DNA from: Isoetes taiwanensis
Taxonomy: Eukaryota > Streptophyta > Lycopodiopsida > Isoetales > Isoetaceae
Reading direction: 5' to 3'
DNA length: 64,000 nucleotides
Assembly (NCBI GenBank): GCA_021234155.1
Contig: JAJEKV010000002.1
Coordinates: 34,950,128-35,014,127 of the forward strand
The translations under genes were made by a program, and so were the position numbers. Positions 47,166-59,640 of the stretch are shown one piece after another. A model generated the notes under the pieces. That model was given only the letters and a program-made list of their open reading frames with translations. It made no database searches and had not been told where the DNA came from. Within the stretch, counting starts at the first letter, position 1, and the number at the start of each line of letters is the position of its first letter.

Positions 47166-47756
47166 CGATGGCTTAAAATGACTGATGTGGGAGAACTGAA
47201 ACAACTTTTGGGAGTAGATATTGTCGTAAAACAGAAAAAAAAAAAAATCGCCTAACTAAAGCAAAAGAAACATATTGAGAATATGCTAAAAAGATTTACT
47301 CTCTCAAATGTAATGTCGCTCACAAATTAACTGTGGAGATCATTGAGTGAGAAGGAAGAAATGGAAAATATTCTTTATAAAGCGTTAATAGGCTGCTTGT
47401 TGTATTTAACAAACAGTACAAGACCTGACTTAGCACATCTCGTAAATATCTTGAGTAGAAGATGGCCATAGTCTAAGTAGGGAACATGGGCTAGCAGGGA
47501 AAAGAATACTTAAATACGTACAAGGAACAAAAGATCATGGCATAACATTTGTCTTTAAAAATTTAAAATTGGAAGCATATAGTGATGCAGAGTGGAGAGA
47601 TTTAAGTTCAAGAAAATCTACCTCTGGTTATGTAATATTTTTAGTGGGGTTGGTATAACTTGGAGGAGCAAAAAGCTAAGCGCCACTGCCATGTCTTCAA
47701 CTGAAGCTTAATAAGCAACATCTTCTTTAGTAGCTAAAGAAGTTTCATGGTTAAGG

Positions 47757-47955
47757 ATAAGATAAGATAAGATAAGAATTTTTGCGTCCACGGGAACCCA
47801 ACGGGTTATGGGACGGCACATGCAAGGGCAACATCCCATCTAAAACCTGGGGACTAGGCCCCATCACCAAATACAATAACCAAATATTAAAAGGCTACCA
47901 AGAATAAGAGAAGATAATGCTAACTGAATAAGGAGATTGCTAACTGAATTAGGAT
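47757..47955 (-). mobile_element. short retroelement with (TTATC)n tail inside the copia pseudogene
   Basis: The copia reading stops at WLR and resumes at LLTELGC, leaving about 200 bp of unrelated DNA. On the minus strand this insert ends in four TTATC units, a SINE or LINE-style simple tail. GCTAACTGAATAAGGAGATT is directly followed by GCTAACTGAATTAGGA, so part of the target was duplicated. GGTTCCCGTGGAC is a weak B-box-like motif. Confidence 0.5.
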
Positions 47956-48109
47956 GTAACCTACTATGAGACAGCAAAAGCTGCATTGTAATTGTGAAAA
48001 ACCCTGTGGACCATGAAAGAACAAAGCATGTTGAATCAAGTATTCACTTTATCAGAGATTTTGCGCAAAGAAGTACATACATATGACTTACGTTGGTAAT
48101 GCTAAGCAC

Positions 48110-48226
48110 GTTGCAAATATTTTTACAAAGGCATTACCAAAAGGAAAATTCATTGAATTCAGAAATAGTTGCAAATATTTTTACAAAGGCATTACCAAAA
48201 GGAAAATTCATTGAATTCAGAAATAG
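48110..48226. repeat. 58-bp exact tandem duplication
   Basis: The block starting GTTGCAAATATTTTTAC and ending GAATTCAGAAATA occurs twice head to tail (starts 48110 and 48168). It duplicates the coding text of the copia C-terminus out of frame. Confidence 0.9.
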
Positions 48227-48300
48227 TTTGAATGTTACAGACTTATATACATATGTGATACGAGAGGAATGCTCAAATATGTTTAGCCATCACATATAAA

Positions 48301-50254
48301 ATGAAACAAATAGATCTATAAAATACCTAGGTAAAGTTGAGTTGCATACAAGCACATATGGAAAAACCTAAGAGGTTACATTTCATTTGATAAGTTTTAA
48401 TGATTCGATATTTGTTGACTTCAATATATTCCAAATGTCATTATTTCCTAATTTGAAGTCGAGTCAACACGAGTTTTTTGAGCCAACGACTATTCAAAGA
48501 AACTTCAATTTGAATCAGCTGAAAACCATTGATTGCTACACTGATTCTTGAACCGTCAAAGACTGTATATAAATTGAAGATACAATTTTACAGAGACATA
48601 TACAGTCAGATGCGGACTTGGAGCCCGATCAGCTCGATCGAGACATGAAGAATTTAATGGTAAAGAAAGTCAATTAATTTACACTAATTTGGTCAATGCT
48701 CATACTACAGTGTCGCGTAAACAGTTATCGTATTTTAGTACAATAGCTATTATGTTATGTTTTCGGCTTTATAGAAACTACTCTAATCGAACCTGCAGAA
48801 AGTCTAGAGATAATAAACCTGTACTATACACTGAATAACATAGAGTACATGTACTATACAAATGTACGTATGGTGTAACGTAAAACAATTTCAGTACCTT
48901 GTAGTCTCACTCATTTAAATGGCATGTATATTCTCAAGACTGTTTTTATATATATATTTCTTAAAATATCCCACTACTTTAAATGTTGATAATTGCAAGA
49001 GAATAACACAAAGCAAGTAACATAAACATGCTCTTAAGCGTCCATTGCAAGCTATCTTTTTCATTATCTCATTACATGCTTAAGTGGGGACATTGGAAAT
49101 CTGAGCACATGCCTCTCTCGATATCCATCCACTGAATGTAGGTAAACGAATGAATTTAAGGGACACTAGATACTTCCCACGCAGATACAACTCTGATTCA
49201 TAAACATGGCACGATTGTGACGATGGCAATCAGCTTCGAGATAGAAAAGGGGCCACCTAAACTCTATGGATTTGCCTTAAATTCTATAAAACAAAAAAGG
49301 AAGGGTTAGAAGAAGATGGGGACCTCAATGATTCCTGCTTTAGAACATCATCCAAAGGATATCTAGGTGGCCACATGTATGTGGTTGGATGAGCATCAAC
49401 CTAAGCCACAAGAGCATCTCAACAGTCCATAGTGGCGAAAAGTATGGGGAAGACATGGCAAATGTTTTCACCTATTGTCAACACTTGGTCACATACAAAC
49501 ACTATCTAATCTTACATCTTGGTCTATATTTGTTTATACATTTATCTCTCAATATACAATTCAATTCAATTAAGAAAAAAGAAGAAAAAAAAAAAATTAC
49601 TGGGGGTTGTTATTATTTTATGTAGGTTTGCCCTTTAATGCACATTATTTTTCCTTCTTTGGGTATGGCACAGCTTTGTTTTTTTCGTCCTCTGGCTCCT
49701 TTTCCCCTGCTTTGAGAGCTAATAGATCCCCCAACCTACTAGTAGCTGCAGATATTCTTCCAAGGATCCCTTCTTAATACAGAAGTAGCAGCAGTCCTGA
49801 TTTATTGTTTATAGAAACCAAAGAAGAATGAATGAATGAATCAATGTATGGCAGGGCCAGCAGTCTGATTTCTTTAATCTTGACCATCCAAACCATCGTC
49901 AGGATTGACTGTAACAAACTGAGCAGATTCTCCCTTAGTCGGAATAGGAACAATGAAAGGAAAGAGCTTGTTTTCTGCAATGCAGAACCACTAAGCCATA
50001 GCCCAGCTTGAAGGCCTGTCACTTTGTCTCTCTTGAGAAATACTTCCAAACAGAAAAAACTAGACGTTCCTAGCTATTGCCTTTATTTTCCGCTGCTCAG
50101 AGGGTCCCTGTGCATTCAGCGGTTTCTTCGTATTTTGCCTTCTCATACCTGCGCAGTTCCGATGTTGCCTTACTCGGCTCGTATCTTTTTCTGCTAATCC
50201 TTTTTGGGACGTTTCTTCTGATGTTGGGTTCTCTCTATTTCAGCTCAAAAGTCC
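48301..50254. other. intergenic; upstream region of the TMEM131-like gene
   Basis: AT-rich to about 49.6 kb, then a more balanced and CT-rich stretch (49.65-50.25 kb) that looks like a plant 5' leader. No independent gene is supported; frames at 49774-50349 overlap on both strands without motifs. Confidence 0.35.
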
Positions 50255-50553
50255 ATGGCTCAACTTGCTCTAATCCTATTCATTCTTTTTATTATGCTAC
50301 AACCACCAGTTATGGCCTCGGCTTTTTCTTATCCCTCTCAATCTGTTGATCAAAGACCCTGCCGAAGTCCTGCTTCTGCAGCTGCAGTGTTTGCCAATCC
50401 CCAAACATATTCACCATCGCTGGGCATTTGTGCTTTGTTTGCCTGGGCAGCAGCAACGTTCTCGTTACCGGAGTCTACTGCTATACGACAGAAGGACATG
50501 TCTCAGAAAGGGCATGTCAAACGGGCTCATTGGCGACAAAGGCACGTTTCCAG
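50255..50553 (+). CDS. candidate first exon of the TMEM131-like gene (signal peptide)
   Basis: ATG at 50255 in a good plant context (AAGTCCATGGCT) opens a frame starting with a hydrophobic stretch (MAQLALILFILFIMLQ) that would act as a signal peptide. A strong donor CAG|GTACAT lies at 50554. Its phase (two bases of a codon) fits the acceptor CAG at 51649-51651 and restores the frame of the next exon. Against it: another frame across the same bases (50428-50553, cysteine-rich) is also open, the residues after the signal show no known domain, and the downstream exon has its own start-like hydrophobic segment. Confidence 0.3.
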
Positions 50554-51706
50554 GTACATTTTATTGTGGCTGCTGTGTTTATCTGTAAGGGGCATGCATC
50601 TACACATTTATGAACCAAGTTACAATGCTGAAATGATCGTGGGAGAAGGTAGAATGGCTATCTGATGTTTTCTTGCCAGTTTATCCGGAAGAAAGAATAA
50701 GACTTGGGACCCTAGCTAACAAAAATCCGGTATTTCTCTCGTTTATGTTTCAGTGAGCAGCTGATTGCCCATCTGACGATGCTATTTCTTAATGTATAAG
50801 GATAATATTGCATTGCCTGAGCACAAAAAATGGTCTAAGGCTTGAGACACTCTGTCTAGATACCTTAAGCAGAGGTATCCTTAGACCTTATAGGCATTGC
50901 CTGGATATGAGTTCTGACAATAACATAGTCCTGATACCACCTGGTGTACCGTATGTACATGAAAGATTGGTATCACAATGGAATCACCTTTTTTCTGGAG
51001 AACAGAAACAAGTTCAATCCTCTTTTACAAGGCATACACTATGGATAACTTCACAAGCAACCATTTCTTCTTGAAATTCCTTCAATAATTTATGATATCT
51101 TAGCAGCCAACTCCAACAGAATAGAGATCACGCAAAGATTACATTGAAGGATAATACAACTACAATCATATTATATGGTGACAACTTTTTTTGATCCTGT
51201 AGACTTCGTTTCCTCAACCTGGTGTAACGAATTATGTTAACAAGTACTTACCATTATTGAAGCAAGCTGACAATATCCTTGCCGATGGTCTGCATTGTGC
51301 ATACAAGTCCCGAAATTGTGCTGTGCTTTTACAGACATTCAGTTAAATTTCAATGTTTATGTTGATACAAGTAACTGTGGCGCAATAATTCATAGGCTAA
51401 TCCTTATGATATACCATATACTCAGTTCTACATAATCACCACTTCTTTGCCGTGTGCGTAGATTACCTACAAGTGTTTGTGTATATTCGTATTTTACCTT
51501 AAGCTTCATATTACCTTGACTTAGTTCGACATGCATGGGTGGCTATGAATGTTCTATCCATCTCTGTATAAATGGTTTGGAAAGTAATAATTTGGTGTTG
51601 GATTTGTGTGTATCTTGGAGTTTGTTCTAATGTACTTCTGTTTGTCAGCAGGTGCTCTTGGCTTTGTTGCAGGGAAGTTTCAGGATTAGTAGGATTGTGG
51701 ACATGG

Positions 51707-54700
51707 ATGTTGTTCTTACTATTGATTTTTACACCCAGCCTGGCAAGGGCTTTAGATGCCATGGGCTCTGTCTTAGAACATGAAAAGTATTATATAAGTC
51801 TTAAAGATGATCAGTACATTAAAGGCAATGAGGCGCTTGATGTTTCATTTCCCTCTAAAGATTACACAGTACAGGAAGATGATCAGAGTATTACAGATGG
51901 TCAGTTACCTAGGGCCATTGACAAGAATCCTGATTCAGAACGGTTTATGATTCCTGTTGAACTAGAACACCAATCTGAATTGCATGGTGCAGCAAAGGTG
52001 CCGTGTTTCCCAGAAACACAGCTTAGATTTGCGATGTATAAACCTGATGAGACAAGATCATTTCCATCACCAAGATCACATGCAACAAAAAATTATGGGC
52101 ATGTCATGCCAAATATTGTTATTAACCCCCCCAGTCCTTGATTGGGGTCCCCAGCCTTTATTTTCCCCTTCAATTATGGTCCTGAATGTTGTAAATACAT
52201 GCAATGAGACTTGGGCTCGGGTTTTCCATCCCTATAGCACTGCCATTCAATTTTATGCTGTTGGGTTCCAAAGCAGCCTTCTTGGGCCTGGTGAGAAAGT
52301 CTCCCTTAACATAGTGTTTCTTCCGAGGTCCTTTGGTGCTTCAGATGGCGTGATCATAGTCCAGACCAATGTAGGAGGCTTCTTGGTTGAGGCACATGGG
52401 AAGGGAATTAGTTCTCCTTACAGACTGAAACCATTGTCAGGTCTCCACACAGGAGTGGGGAAGATATTACAGCAGTCAGTACATCTATACAACCCTTTCG
52501 ACAAACAGCTTGAGGTGCGTGAAGTTTATGCTTGGCCAGCTGATTCTGAAAACCGGACAGTTTGTCTGAGCAATGTAGATGGCATGGGAAGTGATTGTTT
52601 TCAGGATGCAAATGCTAATTCTAGCTGGTGTACTGAAAAAGTTTGCGACTCTGTAGCTGTGCTTTACTGGAAAGCAAAACTTGTAATCATTTGTCTAATG
52701 CAGATAAAAATGCTTCAATCCATTTGAAGGCCATTGAATCATGGAGTATTATCCCTCATTATAGCTCTGAAGTTGTGGATTTTCATATGGTCACACCCAA
52801 TGAGGGAAAGTGGTCAGGCTTTATTTGTATCAGATTGTTCTTGTATGCATTGGACTCTGAGGAGATCATTATTCTCCCATTGGATGTACATATACAGAAA
52901 GGAGGTCATATTCCTCCTATACTTCCTCTACCAGAAATTCTTGACTTCGGTCTATTCACCAAGAAAGGGCAACAAAAGAAGAAACCCATCATCTTGCATA
53001 ATACTGGGCAACAACCTATACAGATAAATAACATCTATAAAAATTCTGTTGACAGGAACTTGGCAATTGTGTGGTATAGAAAAGGACATATTGTGCCCTC
53101 AGGTACAGAAGCTCAGATTGGCACTATATTTTATAAGGCATATGAGGAGACGTTTCCCACAAGAGCATCAAACTCCCAGAAAAAGCTTATAATACAAACT
53201 AACAGCACAGCAAATCCAGATGTTGAAGTTCTATATGATGCAGTGGTCCTTCATAACTCCGTTGAGTGCAAACTACAGACTATGAAGATGGACAGAGATG
53301 GAGTGATAGAAGAAAATGACAGTTCACGGGTCTATTTTGGTGATGGCATCAGTATCAAGTTTTCATCGTTTAAGGTAACTACTCCTGCTGTGCATGATGG
53401 TATATGACCTGGTAGTGTCTCTCATATGCACCACATATAGATTCTCAAATTAACTTCAAGCTATCAATCTATAAGTTTTAAGCTGCAATTATATGAACTG
53501 TCGGAGGCAAACATGTCACCTGCTAATAATAATGCTCTTGTATTGTATATATCCGCTATATGGTTGGTGTTAAACATGAGTGCGACATGTGATTATTGAC
53601 AATCCTGTGGTTGAAGCTTCCTTGAGGCATTACTGCATCAGAATTGTAAAAATGCTTACTTCCTATGCCACCAACCTGTGCACTTCACACATTTCATCTC
53701 TAGTTGATTGCCATTTCTGTCATTATACAAATTTCATCCTAGAATGTCCTTGTAACCTAAAAGTTTGACATGTGCTTGTCAATATGTGGTTCAGGAGTTG
53801 GAGAACAGAATATTTACTGAGATGGATCGGGGAAATGGTATTATTATCTCCGGGCCAATCTCCCTGGTTGGAGATGAAGATGCCTTCCAATTACACTTCA
53901 CTCAGAGCAAATCGTCTGTGTTGTTAGCATCGAAGTTACAGTACTCTACAGTCCAAGTTGGAAGCCATAAAATGGAGTGGGTGGATGTGTTTAATCCAAG
54001 TGAAGACACAATTTTGATGCAGCTTATGCTAAGTCCAACTATAGAGACCACCGATTGTCGAGTGAATCTTGAGCAAAGGTTCCATCATGTCAGCTCAATC
54101 CAAGAAGATGCCCAAAGCGTGTTTTTCACTCCGTCTAATGCAATAACAGAAGTGGTAGTCCCACCACACTCAAGGGCCAGTCTCGGTCCAGTCATATTTT
54201 CGCCCCGAGAACAATGCATTTGTACTGGATTGTCAGTTGTTAAAAGCAATTCTTCAATCGTGCAGTTGATGCCATTGCTTGGAAGAGGTGGTATTGCTGC
54301 CCTGAGTTTCTTGGATGGTGCTGTCCAAGTTCAGGAGTTCAAACTAGACCTTGATATGACAAGGCATGCATCATTATTTCCACTTGAAGATAGAGGGGAT
54401 CTATCATCTGCATGCCAAAATAAGTTTTCTCGTAATTTTTGGGCCAAGAATACAGGGGATATGGCATTAGAAATTTATGGACTAGAATTAAGTACTGGTG
54501 GTTGTAGTGCGAGTGGACTTCAGATAGACTCTTGCCATGGTTTTTCTTTGGAGGCAGGGAAAGCTGCCGTTCTAAAATTTTCTTATCAGCCAGAGTTTCT
54601 GGCAGGATCTGTTAACTGGGATATTGAACTTTCGACATCAATTGGACTCGTCAGGATTCCTGTGGTGGCAAATTTGCCTAATTATATGCTCTCACTTTGT

Positions 54701-56497
54701 GGAGATGCACGAGCAGGTTCCAAATACACAAATTTTATGAACCTGATGTTCTGCATCAGCTGTATTCTAGTCCTGCTTGTCCTTTTTTTCAGGCTCTTCA
54801 ACCAAGAGGAGGTATTTGATTCCAAAGTCTGGAATTCCAGCAAGTGTTCAAAACAGAGAAGGCAATCTTCCAGCATCCTACCTTCTGGACACATGCCTCC
54901 TAAAATGGACGGAAAACAAAAAACATTTGGGACCCCCATGAAACCTGATGACAGTAAAGAAATTGCAAGTAGAACACCTATGGATGAAAATGTACCTGCT
55001 CATAGTCCAGTGGATCCTCAAACTATAGGTTCTTCAGAACCAAATCTTTCCAAGATTAGAGTGAAAATGGTGCAGGATTCTTCCAGTTTAATTACAGATT
55101 CATCTCACTCTTTGGAAAACTTATCTGAGAATAGATGTGCAGAAATAGATGAAAACAGCGGCAATGAAGTTTTACATAGTCTTACACACTCCCCTGCATG
55201 CTCTTCAAATGTTGTTGGAAGACACAGCGATAAAGCTCACAAGTCCTCAGTGCCTTCTATATCTCCAAAAAGCTCTCCGAATTCATCTCCTAAGAAGGAT
55301 GCATTGTTTGAGCCATCTGGTTCTTCCAGTTCTTCTAAGTTCCAGGTTGAAAAAGAGAAATCCAAGAGGAAGAAAAAAAGAAATGGTGTTTCAAAGATAA
55401 AGCAAGACCCTGCTTTGAAAGGAAAAAGCGGAGGATCTTCTCCAGCATCATCTCCAGCTTCTCCTGCAACTCCAGTAAGTCCACAGAGGCCTGTCAGCCC
55501 CTTGCTCTTTGATAGTGGAGGAAAAGTTCTAGCAAGCAGTACAAACTCAACATTGAGAAGCATTCCCAATCATCCAGTACCTTTGCATCCTCTGTCCCGG
55601 TTGGATGTAGAAGTTAGCCAGCGAATGACATTAGCGCACCATGCAGGATGTACTGATAGAGATTCTGGTTTCAAGTCTCCAAATCATGATCAGATTGCTG
55701 GTGATGCTGCAGATGTACAAAAGTGGGCAGATACTCATAAAATTTCAGATGATCGGGCTTCAGTTGCCAAAAAACCATTTGAAGGTTCTCAGGAGAAAAA
55801 CTGTGCAACACGAGTTGGAAAAAAACGACACCACGGGCCAATGTTAACAGCATCTGCATCATTTCCATGCTGTAAGCTCCGTGGGCAGAGTTTCCAGCTT
55901 GAAAATGATGTTTCTTCACCTTCTTTACTAAATTCCTCCCAGATTGCTCCTTCTGCACGTGCACCTGGAACAAAAATTTTGAAGAATGAGCTCAGCTTAG
56001 AATATAACAGTTATGCTCCACAGTTGAATAATTTGGTATCTTGCCAATCTGTTGGTCGAGGCAGTTGTGGTAGCAGTGGAAGGAATGGCCGGGAAGAATC
56101 TGGGAATCCTGGTAGTGATTCTGATAAGTTGTTATATGATATATGGGGTGATCATTTTGGAGAAATTTCCAGGCAGTCACAGAATCAGGGGCTGACTAGC
56201 CCTAGGTTACGCTTAGACAATGCTACTTGCAACAATAATAGCCTGTTTTCAAGCCCAGTGTTTTCTCTGCTGAGGCAAGACCTTGCTGGTCCAGAGGGCT
56301 TAACATCCAGCTTGCAAAGCTCAGAATTTTCAATGTTCTCATTTACGCCTGATGTTGCTTATGCTATGGCTGGAACCAGGAACTCTGACACTGGAGAAAC
56401 ACCTTCACGACATTACTTAGAATTACCACAGTATGGCGTCCCATACAGCATGCATATCCATCTCCCAGAAACTGTCATCCTAAACCATAATGGCTGA
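51707..56497 (+). CDS. TMEM131-like membrane protein, two frame breaks
   Basis: Plant homologue of TMEM131, a type I membrane protein family; in animals TMEM131 helps collagen secretion, and the plant role is unknown to me. ATG 51707 starts a signal-like segment (MLFLLLIFTPSLARA); an upstream start (51572 or 50255) is possible. The family core reads VLDWGPQPLFSPS, FHPYSTAIQFYAVGF and FLPRSFG, then further beta-sandwich-like repeats. Intron 53375-53794 (GT-AG, phase 0). Exon 53795-56497 has a transmembrane helix (54734-54799) followed by a long cytosolic tail rich in S, P and K (SSPASSPASPATPVSPQRP). Frame breaks: one extra C in a seven-C run at 52126-52132, and an opposite shift between about 52620 and 52690. 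The two restore the frame. The last 900 codons are intact, which argues for sequence errors more than decay. Confidence 0.85.
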
Positions 56498-58443
56498 TGT
56501 CAAAATGTGTCAGCCTAGTTATTTCAACTTGGTAAAAGTTTCTGCTGCACCCAAGGTGTGGCCAGAAAAGAGCGTAATTATTTTTTGAGAATAACTTATT
56601 GAACCTAAGGATTATTAAGACCTGGATTTGTAAAGCAATTTTGCAAAGATAAGCTTTACGAAAATCAGTGGAAGTCATATCCGAAGTTATCGACCACCTC
56701 TTCTAGTGTTATGAGTCATAAAATGAAAATATTTGTTGCAGGTGCATTTAGCTCCAGAAACATAGTTTCAGTAGAGATTACTCTGGTGTGGAATGGTAAG
56801 AACTTAAGAAGCTTGACATCGATATGAAGGAATAGTCGAAATGAGGGTCGTGAGAACATTTAAGAGCAAGCAAAGAGTAATGAAACAGATTTTGTATGCG
56901 ATTATACTAATTCTATGGAGGGAAAGACTGGTGGAGAAGCCAGACGTATCGAACCACGTCAATTGATGTGGCAAATTTCATGTCATATTGTCCTTATGGA
57001 GATATATGAAGCCTAGCTGGAAGATCGGTGTGATGTTCTTGTCAATACATAAAGCGTTTATACACCGGTATTTTGATAGCATAACTTAATGGGTGTTTTC
57101 ATTTTTCAATTTGGGCCGTTGATGGGAGGAATATTCCTCCTTTTATGCCAGATGAAGGGCCCTCTGTTTTTTGCAGCCCGTGACCCATACAAATTTCAAA
57201 AGTGCAGAATTAAAACACATAACCATTGGCATTACGTGAAGCGGAATTGCAGTGGATAAAAACTATAGTGGATAAAAACTATGTTGTGCTCCTAAGCAGC
57301 CCAACCTGCATAAAAAAAACAAACCAAGCAACCCTGGGCTGGAGGATTCGAACCTCCAGGCCCGAACGGCCTCACCAGAGCCCATTTTCACCAGAACCTC
57401 CAGGCCCGAACCTGAACCTCCATTTTCCTCCGATTTCAGGGCAGGAAAATCGTGGGCTGCAGTTCCAGTCATGGTAGGAACCCCTGTTTCAGCCAGTTTC
57501 AGGCATTTGCTGCCTCTTGTACAATGACGGCCGCCCTATCAGAGAATCTAAGCTGCAAGAAATACAACCCAACCTCTAGGTTTTAAGAAAAAAGGAGGGA
57601 ACAAGCTTTCTCTCTTTCGGGCTATGGCTTCTTCGCAGGAGGGCACCCGCAATGGCGGCACTCCGGCCGCTCTCTCCGTCCCAATACCAGATGCCGCACG
57701 TCCGCCTGTGGACAAGGGATTTCCTTAACTCTGTAGCTCTTTTAGCGTGCAAAAACCTAGCCTTTAGCCTCCTTTTTTTCCTTGACGTCGTTGCCGCCTC
57801 TGCCAAAAGAAGGAAGGTTCATGCACGCTTATCACTTCCCTGAAAAATCGGGCTTCTTCTTGGCATATGGACACGCGGGAGCTTCCCAAAACAGCCTCCA
57901 AATTTCCTTTCTCAGACCATTGCGTTCAGTTAAAAAAAGCAATACACAAACACCCCACTGAAATAGAAACTTGCCCCTCACAACAAAGAAGCAGCTCAAA
58001 CATGCACAAACATACCATTTTCAATACAATACAATACCAGAATCATAGTTTCCACCATTGCGAGAATACCCTCCCGCAATACCAAACAAATTGGGCAAAT
58101 TTAATGTCTAGCAATACCATTACAACATAACCACAACCAAGGTTCCAAATATCAATCTTTTTGCATGCCGGGCTTGGTCATGTTTGAATAACAAGTTAAT
58201 AATGTGCCCGTGATCAGAAACCGTACAAAAACAACCTAAGATTCTCTATGATTTTGTCAAGTCTTCATATGCAACACAATACATTGCAGATGCTGGACCC
58301 TTGGATTCGAAATAGAAGTCGCATTTTTTTTTTTGAGGGTTTAGGGATGTTGTGGTATAGTGCTTTTGGATTGCGCTCAGATTTATTCTATTCTTGACAT
58401 GTGCAGGTGTCGTGTACTTTTGGATTGTTTATTGCTTGCATGA
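56498..58443. other. 3' flank of the TMEM131-like gene and intergenic sequence
   Basis: AACCTCCAGGCCCGAAC occurs twice (57351 and 57395). The first follows GGATTCG and, on the minus strand, forms a 5-bp stem and TTCGAAT loop like a tRNA T arm, but no full tRNA surrounds it. Other frames (57576-57843) overlap on both strands and lack motifs. Confidence 0.4.
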
Positions 58444-58476
58444 GAAGGAAGGAAGGAAGGAAGGAAGGAAGGAAGG
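58444..58476. repeat. (GGAA)n microsatellite
   Basis: About eight AAGG units. Confidence 0.9.
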
Positions 58477-58519
58477 TTCTTTTATCGTCCGCGGAGGTCA
58501 ATCGGCCTATGGAACCCAA

Positions 58520-59640
58520 ATTACACGGGTGCAGCAAGCCCGTTGCTACCCGGATTAAAAAGCCCCCCCTTAGGAGGGAAAAACCGTCGCAGCAACAAGC
58601 CTGCTGGCAGCTGTACAAATATACATATATACACATGAATTCCCGGCACCTTAGGTAGGCGCCCGGGGGTAGAGGTGAGTCCGCAGATCCAAAACCTCCT
58701 GGAGGTAGGAGCCAAGGGATCGAACTGACGGCATACTGAGTAGCTCGTGCAGGGGCAGACTAGGTTGCACCAAGAGAATGTAGCCCGAATCTGACTATAG
58801 GCTGGACAACTCTGGAAGGCATGGCTTTCATCCTCAACAACCCCAGTAGTAACAACGACAAAACAAAGCACGTCTGGCTGCGGCTCTCCAACCCAATCGG
58901 CCGTCTCAAGCCGAAGATGGTGGGCCCCCCGTCGAATGGGCCAGCGATAATCCTGCGCTTCTTCATGGGCAAATCGAGAACGGTAAAGTTGTGGGCCTCG
59001 AACTAGGGTGGGGTTTATGTCTTTGTTTGTAGTCGCCACCTTAACCTTGTTCGAGCATGGTTGTCCCGAGCTTCCCGAAAAAAAGAGTCCAAGTACCCCC
59101 TCGGCCTATCCCGGCCCGCCGTCTGCATGTGCACTGGGCGCATCTATGTCGTCTACGTTCAGCCAGCGCCCGACCAGCGGGCTCTCTTGTCCTTCCAACA
59201 AGCCACGAGTCATTGCGGGCTCATCGCCCGCGCATAAGCCAAGTCGCGGGGGAGCCGAGTGTAAAGCCCATGTTGGCCACCTTCGGAAATAGACAATGTG
59301 CCTGCCTATCGAGGGGCGCGCATCTTTGCGGGGCATGAATCCTGCCTCCTGCAACAAGATCGATATGGGCGAGGGCTTGACGCCAAGTGCCCGTGTCAAA
59401 AATGCCTTCTGGACCTGCTCTAAGTCGTTCCAAGTCTCCAAAGACACCACTGGGCCCCACACCTCGACCCCATACAAAAGAACTGGCTCGACCAGTGCCC
59501 GGAACAAATGTGACTGGAGCGGATGTCTGCCAGAAACCATAGCTTCAGCTTCAACTTGTTTTCGATTTCTTTTTTGGTTCTTACTGGGAAGCTTTTGATG
59601 ATGGCGACTAGGCTTCTGCTAGAAGCCATGCTCCAGACTA
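58520..59640 (-). mobile_element. LINE 3' coding fragment (minus strand)
   Basis: On the minus strand, a frame at 59540-59106 reads LFRALVEPVLLYGVEVWGP, then LEQVQKAFLTRALGVK and ILLQEAGFMP, the region after the RT core in many plant and animal non-LTR elements. After a frame change, 59039-58770 holds a degraded RRGAHHLRLETADW and VEDESHAFQSCPAYSQIR, the C-terminal zinc-knuckle-type segment (its cysteines partly lost). The fragment is more GC-rich than its surroundings. The RT catalytic part is missing. Confidence 0.75.

Larger units (their letters stand above)
47166..48300 (+). pseudogene. Ty1/copia reverse transcriptase-RNase H pseudogene
   Basis: In order and across several frames: MTDVGELKQLLGVDI (47177), QKKHIENMLKRF, YKALIGCLLYLTNSTRPDLA (47379-47438), a decayed RNase H segment with SRKSTSGY-like text, SSTEA (47695), VAKEVSWLR, then after an insertion [10 protein letters not shown] and VANIFTKALPKGKF (48112-48154). 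This is the standard C-terminal order of a copia polyprotein. It contains many stops, one ~200-bp insertion at 47757-47955 and a 58-bp tandem duplication near the end. The upstream gag, protease and integrase are not seen. Confidence 0.85.

Noticed and set aside
57341-57412. tRNA gene suggested by GGAGGTTCGAATCC on the minus strand
   Set aside because: Only the T-arm-like stem-loop is present. The distance to any matching acceptor strand is too short and no anticodon arm forms. A nearby 17-bp direct repeat explains the similarity of the surrounding sequence.
57576-57843. opposed small ORFs with some hydrophobic content
   Set aside because: They are fully overlapping on both strands with no conserved text. 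The minus frame resembles a basic tail by composition only.
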